Source of the DNA: Streptomyces lanatus
Lineage (GTDB): Bacteria > Actinomycetota > Actinomycetes > Streptomycetales > Streptomycetaceae
Length of the DNA stretch: 64,000 nt
NCBI RefSeq assembly: GCF_014655715.1
Contig: NZ_BNBM01000001.1
Span: forward strand, 994,742 to 1,058,741
Direction of reading: 5' to 3'
Shown: positions 36,619-45,830 of the stretch, one piece after another
Position numbering within the stretch: the first letter of the stretch is position 1
Layout of the letters: each line of letters opens with the position of its first letter
Program-made: the position numbers and the translations under genes
Notes under the pieces: model-generated
The model's input: only the letters and a program-made list of their open reading frames with translations
What the model was told of the DNA's origin: nothing
Databases searched by the model: none

Positions 36619-37956
36619 GTGATCCACGATCTCCAGCCAGAGTCCGAGGCCCGCCGGGACCTCTACGCCGCCACGGCCGCCGTACTGCTCTTCGTCGCCG
36701 CCGCCGTCCTCGGCACCCTCATCGAGGACCGCGACGGCACCCTCTTCGTCAACTGGCCGCCCCTGCTGGCCTCTTGGGGCCCGCACATCGGCCCGGGCAC
36801 CCCGGCCGCCATCACGGTCGCGGTCACGGTCGTGGTGTACGGCCCCGCGCTGGCCGCCCGCCTGCCCTGGCGGCGGCTGCTGGCCTGCGTCTGGCTGGTC
36901 GGCATGGCATGGACCTGGTCGCTCGCGCTGATCGACGGCTGGGAGCGCGGCATCGCCCGCCGGCTGACGACACGGTACGAATACCTCCAGGTCATCGACC
37001 GCTTCCACGACATCCCCCAGACCCTGCGGCACTTCACCGAGCACATCGTGGTCGGCGCCTCCCCCGAGCAATGGCCCGCGCACATCGCCGGGCATCCCCC
37101 GGCGGCCACCCTCACCTTCGTCTACCTGGACCGCGTCGGACTGGGCGGCGGTGCGTGGGCCGGCGTCTGGTGCATCACGGTCGGCGCGACCGCCGCCCTC
37201 GCGATCCTCGTCACCGTCCGCACCCTCGCCGACGAGAAGCTCGCCCGACGGGCCGCGCCGTTCCTGGTGCTGGCGCCGGCCGCCGTGTGGATGGGCACCT
37301 CCGCCGACGGCTACTTCGCGGCGGTCGCGACCTGGGCGGTGGCGTTGCTCGCACTCGCGGTGACGGGGCATCGGCCACGCTGGACCGGCCTCGCCTCCGG
37401 CCTGCTGTTCGGCCTCACCGTCTATCTGTCGTACGGCCTGACGCTGTACGTCGTGATCGCCGCGGCCGTGCTGGTGCTGGGCTCCGAGCGCGTCCGGCCC
37501 CTCCCCTTCGCGCTGGCCGGGTTCGTGGTCGTGCCGATCGTGTTCACGGCGTTCGGCTTCTACTGGTGGGAGGCCTATGACCTCCTCGTCACCCGCTACA
37601 ACCAGGGCGCCGGCGGCACTCGCCCGCAGGCCTACTGGGTGTGGGCGAACCTCGCCTGTCAGGTGCTGGTGGTGGGACTGGCGACGGCGGCGGGGCTACG
37701 GCGGACGGGGGCCGTGCTGCTCCGCCGGGACCGTACGCCCGCGTTCCGGCTCGGGATCCTCGTGCTCGCCGCGCTGGTGGCGATGCTCGTCGCCGATCTC
37801 TCCGGGATGAGCAAGGCGGAGACGGAGCGGATCTGGCTGCCGTTCGCGCTGTGGCTGCTGACCGCCTGTGCGTTCCTGACGAGGCCGCGGGCATGGCTCG
37901 CGGCTCAGGCGGTGCTCGCGCTGCTCGTCAATCACCTGGTGCTGACCGGCTGGTGA
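36619..37956 (+). CDS. Polytopic membrane protein, probable GT-C-type glycosyltransferase
   Basis: 445-residue protein with about eleven membrane helices. An extracytoplasmic loop after helix 3 (ALIDGWERG, EHIVVGASPEQWPAHIAGHPP) and an acidic first loop (LIEDRDGTL) are in keeping with GT-C polyprenyl-phosphate-sugar transferases, but the family is not certain. GTG 36619, probably leaderless. It is divergent from the molybdoenzyme. A related role to the GT2/DUF2064 operon is possible. Confidence 0.65.
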   Translation: MIHDLQPESEARRDLYAATAAVLLFVAAAVLGTLIEDRDGTLFVNWPPLLASWGPHIGPGTPAAITVAVTVVVYGPALAARLPWRRLLACVWLVGMAWTWSLALIDGWERGIARRLTTRYEYLQVIDRFHDIPQTLRHFTEHIVVGASPEQWPAHIAGHPPAATLTFVYLDRVGLGGGAWAGVWCITVGATAALAILVTVRTLADEKLARRAAPFLVLAPAAVWMGTSADGYFAAVATWAVALLALAVTGHRPRWTGLASGLLFGLTVYLSYGLTLYVVIAAAVLVLGSERVRPLPFALAGFVVVPIVFTAFGFYWWEAYDLLVTRYNQGAGGTRPQAYWVWANLACQVLVVGLATAAGLRRTGAVLLRRDRTPAFRLGILVLAALVAMLVADLSGMSKAETERIWLPFALWLLTACAFLTRPRAWLAAQAVLALLVNHLVLTGW

Positions 37957-37974
37957 ACACAGAGACATGGGAGA

Positions 37975-37993
37975 TAAGGTTAGGCTTGCCTAA
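37975..37993 (+). promoter_or_regulatory. Iron box (DmdR1/IdeR-type operator) upstream of DUF2470 gene
   Basis: TAAGGTTAGGCTTGCCTAA matches 16 of 19 positions of the actinobacterial iron box as I remember it (TTAGGTTAGGCTCACCTAA). The core TTAGGC-TT-GCCTAA (37980-37993) is a perfect inverted repeat. It lies 31 bases before the start at 38024, so the gene should be derepressed in low iron. Confidence 0.85.
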
Positions 37994-38023
37994 GTCGAAG
38001 CGAGATGTATTCGAAAGGTTCCC

Positions 38024-38731
38024 ATGTCTGCTGCCTCCTGCCCTGAGCCGACGCCCGCCGAGCGTGCCCGCTCGGTGCTGGCGGCGGCCGACTCGCTGAC
38101 CGTCACCAGCCAGGGGCATCGCATCGAGCTGATCGGCCTGCACACCGTCGATGCCGCCGCACGGCTCCTCCTGCACAATCCGCCGGACGGTCATCTGGCC
38201 GCAGAGCTGGCCGTCGCGCCGCAGGGCGATCTGGCCACCCTGGTCGAGTTCACCGACATCGCCCCCGTCGCCGTACGCGAACGGGTGCGCGCCCGGCTGA
38301 CACTCGGCGGCTGGCTCACGGCCCTCGGCCCGAAGACCCTGGTGTTCCACCCGGCCCGGGCCGTGCTCACGGAGGGCGGCCTGGCGACCGTCATCGGCCT
38401 GGACGAACTCACCCTCGCCTCCCCCGACCTCCTGGCCACCCATGAGGCGGAGATGCTGGCCCGGCTCGACGCGGCCCACGCCGACACCGTGGCCCCGCTC
38501 GCCCGGCTGCTGCCCGCAGGGGAGCAGCTGGGCGCCGCCGTCGTACGGCCGTTGCGGCTCGACCGGCACGGACTGGTGCTCCGCTCGGAGGCACCGCACG
38601 CCCACCACGACACCCGGCTGCCCTTCGACACCCCGGCCACGCACCCGGGAGAGGCGATCCGTCAGATCCACGTCCTGCTCGCCCGGGCCACCGCCCGCCC
38701 CCGCCGCCGACGTCTGCCGACCAGGTCGTAG
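38024..38731 (+). CDS. DUF2470 domain protein, iron-regulated, HugZ-like
   Basis: 235-residue cytosolic protein. The split-barrel N-terminal portion (about 20-120) and the C-terminal DUF2470 region (HEAEMLARLDAAHADTV) resemble heme-utilisation (HugZ/heme oxygenase-like) proteins, in Streptomyces commonly linked to siderophore/iron release. The iron box 31 bases upstream supports a role in iron metabolism. ATG 38024 with AAAGG seven bases upstream. It is convergent with the metallophore-type ABC operon across a terminator. Confidence 0.85.
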   Translation: MSAASCPEPTPAERARSVLAAADSLTVTSQGHRIELIGLHTVDAAARLLLHNPPDGHLAAELAVAPQGDLATLVEFTDIAPVAVRERVRARLTLGGWLTALGPKTLVFHPARAVLTEGGLATVIGLDELTLASPDLLATHEAEMLARLDAAHADTVAPLARLLPAGEQLGAAVVRPLRLDRHGLVLRSEAPHAHHDTRLPFDTPATHPGEAIRQIHVLLARATARPRRRRLPTRS

Positions 38732-38753
38732 CCGAGGGCGCGCCCCCATAGCC

Positions 38754-38817
38754 GCCGACCTCCGGGCCACTCGCCGAGGCCTTCCCGTCTCCTCAGCGAA
38801 GGCGCCCGGAGGTCGGC
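38754..38817. terminator. Bidirectional hairpin terminator
   Basis: GCCGACCTCCGGGC (38754-38767) and its exact reverse complement at 38804-38817 form a 14-bp stem with a 36-base loop between the convergent DUF2470 and ATPase genes. Confidence 0.7.
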
Positions 38818-40377
38818 TCAGCCATGGATCCCTCCGGCCTGGAGCCGCCGTGTCGTCCGCATGAGGTCGACGGTGAAGGGATGTTGAGGGGCCGTCAGGA
38901 TGCGTTCCGCCGAGCCCTGTTCGACCACCTTCCCCGCGTCCAGTACGGCGATGCGATGGGCCAGACGTGCCGTGTCCAGGTCGTGGGTGATCAGGACGAG
39001 GGACAGGCCGTCGCCCTCACCCACCAGCCCCGCGAGGAGGTCGAGGATGCCGCGCCGGGTCACCGTGTCCAGGCCGGAGGTGACCTCGTCGCAGATCAGC
39101 ACCCGGGGGCGGGCGAGCAGGGCGCGGGCCAGGGCGGCGCCCTGGAGTTCGCCGCCGGAGAGTTCGCCGGGGCGGCGACGGGCCAGGTCCATGGACACGC
39201 CGAGGCGCTTCAGGGTGGCCGCCGCCTCGTCCGTCGCCGCCTCCTCGTCGACGCCGCGCAGCCGCACCGCCGTACGGGCCACCTGGTGCAGTACGGGCCG
39301 GTGCTCGTCGAAGGCGGCGCGGGCGTCCTGGAAGACGTACTGCACGGCGGCGAGTTGGGCGCGGTCGCGGTGGCGCAGACTGCGGGGCAGTGGCCTGCCA
39401 TCGAGCTGGATCTCGCCGTCGTGGCCGCTGTGCAGGCCCGCCAGGCAGCGGGCGAGGGTGGTCTTCCCGCTGCCGGAACGGCCGACCACGGCCAGGCATT
39501 CGCCGGAGTTGAGGACGAGGCGCGGGGCGGTGAGGACTACGGTCCGGCGATCGTGCACGGCGGTCAAGTCCCGTACGGCCAGGACTGGTCGGGCCTCCTC
39601 AGTGATCGGCTCCTCCCTCGGGACCACGTACCGCTCCTCCAGCAGGCGCCGGGTCCATTTGTGCCGGGGCGCCGCCCACAGCCGTTCCACCGGGCCCGAC
39701 TCCACGACCCGGCCGGCGCGCATGACGAGCACCTCGTCGGCGAGGGCGCGCACCACGTCGAGGTCGTGGCTGAGCAGGACGACCGCGATGCCGCGTGCCG
39801 CGAGGGCGGCCAGCTGTTCGACGATACGGGCCTTGGTCAACGCGTCCTGACCGGTGGTGGGTTCGTCGGCGACGATGACCCGGGCGCCGAGCAGCAGGGC
39901 CTGGGCGAGGACGACGCGCTGCTGCTGGCCGCCGGAGAGCTGGTGCGGATGGCGGCGCAACAGGACTTCGGCGTCCGGGAGTTGGGCGTCCGTGAGGGCG
40001 CGCAGGAACAGAGCACGGGCCGCCTCGCGGCGTTGCGCGCGCGGCAGGTGGCGGACCTGGGGGCGGGCGATGTCGTCGAGGAGGGCGCGGACACGGCGGG
40101 CGGGGTTGAGGACGGCGGCGGGGTGCTGGGGGACGTAGCCCACCGGGCCGTCGGCCGGGCGTCGGCGTACCTCGCCAGTGACGCGGGCGCCCGGCGGATA
40201 CTCCCCCAGCAGCGCGAGGCCGGTGGTGGTCTTCCCGCTGCCGGAGGCGCCGACCAGGGCGGTCACCTTGCCGGGCAGCACTCGCAGGTTCACTCCGTCC
40301 ACGATCGCACGGCCGTCGATCTCGACGCGCAGCTCGTGAATCTCGGCGACGGGGTCGGCCACGTTGTCATGACTCAC
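38818..40377 (-). CDS. Fused double-ATPase of peptide/nickel/opine-type ABC importer
   Basis: 519-residue protein with two nucleotide-binding domains in one chain (DppD-DppF/CntD-CntF type). NBD1: Walker A GASGSGKTT, signature LSGGQQQR, Walker B VIVADEPTTGQD, switch LSHDLD. NBD2: GRSGSGKTT, LSGGELQG, LICDEVTSGLD and ITHDLD. GTG 40377 has GAAAGG nine bases upstream; it follows the second permease gene by 34 bases. It energises import through the two permeases upstream. It is the last gene of the long operon. Confidence 0.9.
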   Translation of the reverse strand: MSHDNVADPVAEIHELRVEIDGRAIVDGVNLRVLPGKVTALVGASGSGKTTTGLALLGEYPPGARVTGEVRRRPADGPVGYVPQHPAAVLNPARRVRALLDDIARPQVRHLPRAQRREAARALFLRALTDAQLPDAEVLLRRHPHQLSGGQQQRVVLAQALLLGARVIVADEPTTGQDALTKARIVEQLAALAARGIAVVLLSHDLDVVRALADEVLVMRAGRVVESGPVERLWAAPRHKWTRRLLEERYVVPREEPITEEARPVLAVRDLTAVHDRRTVVLTAPRLVLNSGECLAVVGRSGSGKTTLARCLAGLHSGHDGEIQLDGRPLPRSLRHRDRAQLAAVQYVFQDARAAFDEHRPVLHQVARTAVRLRGVDEEAATDEAAATLKRLGVSMDLARRRPGELSGGELQGAALARALLARPRVLICDEVTSGLDTVTRRGILDLLAGLVGEGDGLSLVLITHDLDTARLAHRIAVLDAGKVVEQGSAERILTAPQHPFTVDLMRTTRRLQAGGIHG

Positions 40378-40411
40378 GGACGCAGGCCTTTCTTGTCCCG
40401 GGTGACGGGGC

Positions 40412-41323
40412 TCATGGACGGCGGCCTCTTTTCGCCGGGGCGGCAGCGCCCCCTTGGGGGCGCGGGGCTGTATCGATATGCGGCTCCGCCGCGGGGCGCG
40501 ACAAGCCACGACCCGCGGCCGCCCGACGGCCCATCCCGGCACTCCCCGCGGATCGAAACGCGGCGTCGAAGAGCAGGTTGGTGCCCATCGTCAGCGCCAC
40601 GATCAGCAGTGCGGGCACCACCACGGCCCAGGGCTGCACCAGCAGGCCGGTGCGGTTGCGGTCGACCATGACCGCCCAGTCGGCGGCGTCCGGCGCGACC
40701 CCGACGCCGAGGAACGCGGCCGTCGACACCAGGTACAGCACACCGGTCAGCCGGATCCCGGCGTCGGCGGCAAGGATGCGCAGCGTCGACCGGCCGACGT
40801 AGCCGACGGCGATCCGCCACCAGGTCTCACCCTGCATGCGCAGCGCCTCGACGGCGGGACGCGCGGCCGCCTCCCCCGCCGCCGCGCGCACGATCCGGGC
40901 GGCGTCGGGCACGTTCACCAGCGCCACGAGCAGCGCGAGCCCGATGGCGCCCGGCGTCAGCACCGAGGCCACGAGCAGGATCAGCAGCAGCGACGGCACG
41001 GCGAGCAGCACGTCCAGCGGCCGCATCAGCAGATCCTCCAGCGGACGCAGCCGGGTCAGCGCGCTCATCAGCCCGACCGGGACGGCGACGAGATAGGCGA
41101 GCCCGGTCGCGGCCAGGGCGGTGACCACGACGGTACGGCCGCCCAGCAGGATCTGCCGCCACACGTCGCGGCCCACGAAGTCGGTGCCGAGCCAGTGGCC
41201 GTCGCTCGTGGTGAAGGAGATGGCCCGGGGGCCCGGGTCGCCCGCGAACAGCGGCCCGAGGAGGGCGAGTGCGAGGGGGACGGCGACGACGGCGAGGCCG
41301 AGCGCGAAACGGCGACGTGTCAT
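40412..41323 (-). CDS. ABC importer permease 2 (DppC/CntC type) with repeat-derived C-terminus
   Basis: 303-residue permease with six helices, the LGTDFVGRDVWRQIL motif of DppC-type proteins and the EAA loop ALRMQGETWWRI. Residues about 273-293 (GLSRPAAEPHIDTAPRPQG) are encoded by the dispersed repeat at 40446-40507, giving a non-conserved cytoplasmic tail. ATG 41323 overlaps the stop of permease 1 (ATGA). Confidence 0.88.
   Translation of the reverse strand: MTRRRFALGLAVVAVPLALALLGPLFAGDPGPRAISFTTSDGHWLGTDFVGRDVWRQILLGGRTVVVTALAATGLAYLVAVPVGLMSALTRLRPLEDLLMRPLDVLLAVPSLLLILLVASVLTPGAIGLALLVALVNVPDAARIVRAAAGEAAARPAVEALRMQGETWWRIAVGYVGRSTLRILAADAGIRLTGVLYLVSTAAFLGVGVAPDAADWAVMVDRNRTGLLVQPWAVVVPALLIVALTMGTNLLFDAAFRSAGSAGMGRRAAAGRGLSRPAAEPHIDTAPRPQGGAAAPAKRGRRP
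40446..40507. repeat. Dispersed Streptomyces intergenic repeat, copy B, inside permease 3' end
   Basis: Inverted copy of the 17829-17888 element, with one small gap and a few substitutions. Here it is read through as the end of the permease coding sequence instead of lying in an intergenic gap. Confidence 0.75.
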
Positions 41324-42264
41324 GCGGCCACCCCCGCACGGGGATTCAGCCGGTGGGCCACCAGGTCGGCACCCAGGTTGACCACGACCGTCAGCACCCC
41401 GAACACCACGGCCAGTCCCTGCACCACCGGTACGTCCCGCTCGGCCACGGCATTGAGGAGCACCGTCCCCAGCCCCGGGATCACGAAGAGTGCCTCCACC
41501 ACGATCACTCCGCACAGCAACCAGTCGACGGTACGGGCGAGTTGCTGGACGGCCGGGGCGAGCGCGTTCGGCAGGGCGTGGGTGTAGCGGACACGGGCGC
41601 CGGGGACGCCGTAGCGGCGGGCGTGGGCGGTGTAGGGCGCGGCGAGGGCGTCGACCATGCCGGCCCGGACCAGGCGGGACAGGGAGCAGACCGGGCGGGC
41701 CAGCAGGACCAGGACGGGGAGGACGAGTGCGGCCGGGTGGGCGAGGAGGTCGGTGCCGTAGCCGACGGCCGTGGGGGGCAGCCACGCCAGTTTCAGGGCG
41801 AGGACCGTCACCAGGAGCACGCCGAGGGCGAACTCTGGTACCGCGTACACGGCCAGCGTGACCGAGCTGATCAGTCGGTCGACCGGGCCGCCCTCGTGGC
41901 GGGCGGCGAGTACGCCGAGGCCGAAGCCGAGCGGGGTGAGCAGCGTGAGGGTGAGCACGGCCAGGATCAGGGTCGGTCCGAAGGCGTCGGCGATGTACTG
42001 GGTGACGGGGCGGCCGGAGGTGAGGGAGGTGCCGAGGTCGCCGTGGAGCAGGCCTGTCGCCCAGTCGGTCAGCCGTTCGTATGCCGGTCTGTCCAGGTGC
42101 ATCGCCTCACGGATCGCGGCGATACGGGCCGGGTCCGGCTGGTCGCCGGCCAGGGCGACGGCGGCGTCGCCGGGGAGTGCTTCGGTGAGGGCGAAGATCA
42201 GCAGGACGACGGCGATTGTCTGCCCGGCGCCCAGGAGCAGGCGCCGGGCGACAAAAGTCCTCAC
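41320..42264 (-). CDS. ABC importer permease 1 (DppB/CntB type)
   Basis: 314-residue permease with the N-terminal RRLLLGAGQTIAVVLLIFAL helix, a PGDAA loop typical of DppB-type proteins, the GDLGTSLTSGRPV segment and the EAA loop (HARRYGVPGARVRYTHALPN). GTG 42264 overlaps the binding-protein stop (GTGA). It forms the pore with permease 2. Confidence 0.9.
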   Translation of the reverse strand: MRTFVARRLLLGAGQTIAVVLLIFALTEALPGDAAVALAGDQPDPARIAAIREAMHLDRPAYERLTDWATGLLHGDLGTSLTSGRPVTQYIADAFGPTLILAVLTLTLLTPLGFGLGVLAARHEGGPVDRLISSVTLAVYAVPEFALGVLLVTVLALKLAWLPPTAVGYGTDLLAHPAALVLPVLVLLARPVCSLSRLVRAGMVDALAAPYTAHARRYGVPGARVRYTHALPNALAPAVQQLARTVDWLLCGVIVVEALFVIPGLGTVLLNAVAERDVPVVQGLAVVFGVLTVVVNLGADLVAHRLNPRAGVAA

Positions 42265-43820
42265 GCCAGCCACACCTTGTCGAAGCGCGCCCAGTCCAGG
42301 GTGTTGGCCGGGGCCTTCGACTCGACTCCCCGCACCGTCCTGGACGTTCCGATGATCCAGTCCGCGAAACCCCACACCAGAAAGCCGCCCTCGGCGTACA
42401 GACGGCGCTGCATGCGCTGGTACACCGCGGCCCGTTCCGTCTTGTCCCGGGTCGACTGGGCCTGCTGATAGAGGGCGTCGAAGTCCTTGTGGTGCCACTT
42501 GGTGGCGTTGGTGGTGGAGTCGGTGAGCAGGCGCTGGGAGAGGTGGGCCTCGATGGGCATGGCACCGGAGCGGTAGCAGCACAGGGCGCCGGTGTCGAGG
42601 ATGTCGCTCCAGTAGGAGTCCTTGCTGCCCATCTTCACGTCGATCGTGACGCCCGCCTTCGCCGCCTGGTCACGGAAGATGCCGGCGGCCTCGGTGAACC
42701 CGGCGGCCACGGCCGAGGTGTCCAGGGTGACCTTCAGCTTCTCGGCGCCGGCCTGCTTGAGCAGGGCGCGGGCCTTGTCGAGATCCTGGGTGCGCTGCGG
42801 GAGATCGGCGGCGTAGTACTCGTAGCCCTTGCCGAACAGGTCGTTGCCGACCTCGCCCGCGCCGGACAGTGCGCCGTCGACGAGTTCCTGCCGGTCGGCG
42901 ATCAGGAAGAACGCCTCGCGGACCCGCTTGTCGTCGAAGGGCGCCCGGTCGGTCTTCATGCAGAACGCCTGCATGGCGCTGTTGCGCAGCCGCACGATCT
43001 CGATCTGTCCCTTGCCCTCGTGGGCGCGCGCGGTGGTCGGGTTGAGCTCGTGTGCGTACTCGACCTGGCCGCCGAGGAGGGCGTTGACGCGTGCGGACTC
43101 CTCGTTGGCGACGACGAACTCGATCTCGTCGAGGAGCGGGGCGCCGTCCCAGTAGGCGTCGTGGCGGCGGAACACGGCGGAGCGGCCGGGCGAGAACGAC
43201 ACGAAGCGGAAGGGGCCCGAGCCGATCGGCCGGTCGTCGAACTTCGTGGCGTTCTCGGGGACGATGTACGCGCCGAACGCGGCCAGGATGTTGGGGAATT
43301 CGGCGGTCGGCCGCTTCAGCACGAACTCGATCGACCGCTCGCCCGTGGCCCGGCTGGCGTCGAGGTCGATGGGCTCCAGGGACGCCTTCGCTCGGAACGC
43401 CTGCTTCGGGTCGGCGATCCGGCGGTAGCTGTACAGGACGTCCTTGGCGGTGACCGGGCTGCCGTCGTGGAAGGCGGCCTTGCGCAGCGTCACCTGCCAG
43501 CGGTCCAAGGCCTTGTTGGCCTCCCACTTCTCGGCGAGGCGGGGTTCGGCGGAGAGGTCGGCGCCGTAGTCGGCGAGCTTGTCGAAGAGTGCCTTGGCGC
43601 GGGCGACGTCCGCGAAGAGGTTGGCCAGGTGCGGGTCGAGGGTCTCGCTGGCGCCGCCCCCGGCGAACGCAGCGCGAAGCCGACCGCCGCGCTTCGGGGT
43701 GCCGCCGGAGGCAGTGTCGGCGGTGCCGCCTCCGCAGCCGACGAGAGTGAGGGCAGCGGCCCCCGAGGCGGCGGCGAGGAAACCGCGGCGGCGCAGGCCG
43801 GGAAAGCGTTCGTCGTTCAT
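42261..43820 (-). CDS. Tat-exported substrate-binding lipoprotein, SBP_bac_5 (peptide/nickel/opine)
   Basis: 519-residue binding protein. The N-terminus combines a twin-arginine motif (RRRGFLAAASG) with lipobox LVGC (Cys29). The fold is the large cluster-C binding protein of Opp/Nik/CntA type, with LAEKWEANKALDRWQVTLRK, a DGSPVTAKDVLYSYRR motif and a C-terminal RMQRRLYAEGGFLV. Proteins of this class bind peptides, nickel-histidine chelates or opine metallophores. In an operon with amino-acid ligase, PLP and methyltransferase genes, a metal chelate or modified dipeptide is the likeliest ligand. Confidence 0.9.
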   Translation of the reverse strand: MNDERFPGLRRRGFLAAASGAAALTLVGCGGGTADTASGGTPKRGGRLRAAFAGGGASETLDPHLANLFADVARAKALFDKLADYGADLSAEPRLAEKWEANKALDRWQVTLRKAAFHDGSPVTAKDVLYSYRRIADPKQAFRAKASLEPIDLDASRATGERSIEFVLKRPTAEFPNILAAFGAYIVPENATKFDDRPIGSGPFRFVSFSPGRSAVFRRHDAYWDGAPLLDEIEFVVANEESARVNALLGGQVEYAHELNPTTARAHEGKGQIEIVRLRNSAMQAFCMKTDRAPFDDKRVREAFFLIADRQELVDGALSGAGEVGNDLFGKGYEYYAADLPQRTQDLDKARALLKQAGAEKLKVTLDTSAVAAGFTEAAGIFRDQAAKAGVTIDVKMGSKDSYWSDILDTGALCCYRSGAMPIEAHLSQRLLTDSTTNATKWHHKDFDALYQQAQSTRDKTERAAVYQRMQRRLYAEGGFLVWGFADWIIGTSRTVRGVESKAPANTLDWARFDKVWLA

Positions 43821-43845
43821 GACTGGTCCTTCTTCGTGTCAGATG

Positions 43846-44631
43846 TCAGATGGTGGTGCGCAGGCGCGCTACGACGTGCAGGCGGTCCGCGTCGGCCGTC
43901 GTGCCGGGCAACTGGCCGTCCTGCCAAGGAGGTTGAGTACGCGGGCCGGGCCCGTCATGGAGCTCGACGACCTCGAAGCCGTGCACGCCGAGGAAGTGCC
44001 GTAGCTCCTGCGGCAGCAGCAGCCGCCAGGCGGAGCGTTGCTCGACGGGACGCGAGCCGTCGCCTGTCGTCCATACGCGGGTGCGGCGCAGGAGTTGGGC
44101 CGTGCGGTCGACGGTCAGGGTGGTCGTGGACCGGTATGCGGTGCCCTGCCAGGTGAAGGCGTCGGCCCTCGGGCGGTCGAGCAGGTCGGTACGGCCCAGG
44201 AAGTACGCCCCGTTGCGCATCTCCGCGATCAGCAGCCCGCCCGGTGCGAGGGCCCGGCGGCAGGAGGTGAGGAAGCCGTCGAGCTGGTCGTTGGTGTGGC
44301 AGTACAGCAGGGAGCTGTCCAGGCAGACGACGGCGTCGAACACGCCCAGGTCGAACCCGTGCAGGTCGGCACGGACATAAGCGGGTCCCGGGTGGTGGGA
44401 CCGGGCGTGGGCCAGCATCGCCTCGGAGAGGTCGGCGCCGGTCACCGTGCGGCCGGCGGAGTGCAGGTGCGCGGCGTCGCGGCCGGTGCCGCAGCCCATG
44501 TCGAGGACGCGCGGTCCGGCGTCGTGGCGGCGCAGACAGTCCTCCGTCCAGCGTCCGGCGAGGCGGTCGGGGTCGGGGAAGCGGGCCTCGTAAAGGGCGG
44601 GCTGGTCGGTGAGGAGGTTGCCGTCGGTCAT
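43846..44631 (-). CDS. Class I SAM-dependent methyltransferase of the metallophore-like operon
   Basis: 261-residue methyltransferase with motif I VLDMGCGTGRDAAHLHSAG, GADLSEAML, and a FDAVVCLDSSLLYC motif. ATG 44631 overlaps the exporter stop (ATGA); 25 bases separate it from the binding-protein gene. It resembles small-molecule N/O-methyltransferases and probably decorates the operon product. Confidence 0.85.
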   Translation of the reverse strand: MTDGNLLTDQPALYEARFPDPDRLAGRWTEDCLRRHDAGPRVLDMGCGTGRDAAHLHSAGRTVTGADLSEAMLAHARSHHPGPAYVRADLHGFDLGVFDAVVCLDSSLLYCHTNDQLDGFLTSCRRALAPGGLLIAEMRNGAYFLGRTDLLDRPRADAFTWQGTAYRSTTTLTVDRTAQLLRRTRVWTTGDGSRPVEQRSAWRLLLPQELRHFLGVHGFEVVELHDGPGPRTQPPWQDGQLPGTTADADRLHVVARLRTTI

Positions 44632-45830
44632 GCGCTGGCCTTCTCGCGCACCGGGTCCGCGACAGCCGGCAGCGCCCCGCGCCGGTGCAGCCACGCCACC
44701 CCGCCCGCCGACGACAGTCCGACGACGGCACAGCAGATCCAGGGCAGGCTCTCCCCGCTGTCCATGGCCCAGCCGACGACCGCGTTGCCGAGGGCGGCGG
44801 CGATGCCGGAGACGACGTAGAAGATCCCGAAGTACGTGCCGGTCAGCTCGGGCCGGCCGAAGCCGGGGATCAGCTCCATCACGAAGGGGGAGGCGATCAT
44901 GATGCCGAGGTAGAGGAGGAGCGCGCTGAGCAGGACCAGCGGGCCGCCGAGCAGGGGTGGCAGGAAGGCCAGTCCCATCACGGCTAGGCCGATCGCGATC
45001 CAACTCGCCCTGGGGCCACGGGACTTCAGCGACCGCGTGATTCTCAACTGAAGGGCCAGGTTGGCGACCGTACCGATGAGGAAGACGAGGCCCGCCGCCC
45101 CGTCCCAGCCGGTGGCCTCCCTCGCGCCGTCCGGCAGCAGCAGATACAGCTGGTTCTCCAGGGTGAACATGCCGACCATGGCGAGCGCGAAGGCCAGGAA
45201 GGCCCGGTTGCCGAGCACCTCCCGCCAGTCCCCGAGGATGCCGCTGCCGGTCGGCTCGACCTTGCGCGCGGGCAGGACGAGGGCCTGTGTGACCGTGAGC
45301 ACCGCGAAGATGCCGGCGGCGGTCAGCGCGGACGTACGGAAGTCGACCAGGAGCAGCGCGCTGCCGAGCAGCGGGCCGATGAGCGCGCCGGTCGTGGCGA
45401 ACACGTTGAACAGCGCGAACGCCTCCGCCTTCCGCTCCCCCGCCTCCTGCGCCAGATACGCCCGCACCGCCGGGTTGAACAGCGCCCCCGCGAGCCCGCT
45501 CAGCACGGACGCGGCGAGCAGCACCGCCAGCCCGTCGCCCAGCGCGAACAGCCCGAAGCCGACCGTCCGCAGGGCACACCCCGCGATGATCACGCCCCGC
45601 GCCCCGAGCCGGTCCGCCGCCGAGCCGCCGATGATGAACAGGCCCTGCTGGCTCAGATTCCGCACCCCGAGGACGATCCCGACGACCGCCGCCGACATAC
45701 CGAGGTTCTCGCCGAGGTGGGTGGCGAGGTACGGGATGAGCAGGTAGAAGCCGGTGTTGACGCCGAGCTGGTTGACGAGGAGCAGCTGGACGGCGACCGG
45801 GAAGCCGCGCATCTCACGCAACGTCCGCAT
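44628..45830 (-). CDS. MFS transporter, probable product exporter
   Basis: 400-residue major facilitator with twelve membrane segments and the loop 2-3 motif GGSAADRLGARGV (motif A). ATG 45830 is supported by GGAGG nine bases upstream and overlaps the epimerase gene by 17 bases; ATG 45812 is a weaker alternative. It sits between the epimerase and methyltransferase genes in the operon, in keeping with export of the product. Similar MFS pumps export staphylopine and other metallophores. Confidence 0.88.
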   Translation of the reverse strand: MRTLREMRGFPVAVQLLLVNQLGVNTGFYLLIPYLATHLGENLGMSAAVVGIVLGVRNLSQQGLFIIGGSAADRLGARGVIIAGCALRTVGFGLFALGDGLAVLLAASVLSGLAGALFNPAVRAYLAQEAGERKAEAFALFNVFATTGALIGPLLGSALLLVDFRTSALTAAGIFAVLTVTQALVLPARKVEPTGSGILGDWREVLGNRAFLAFALAMVGMFTLENQLYLLLPDGAREATGWDGAAGLVFLIGTVANLALQLRITRSLKSRGPRASWIAIGLAVMGLAFLPPLLGGPLVLLSALLLYLGIMIASPFVMELIPGFGRPELTGTYFGIFYVVSGIAAALGNAVVGWAMDSGESLPWICCAVVGLSSAGGVAWLHRRGALPAVADPVREKASA

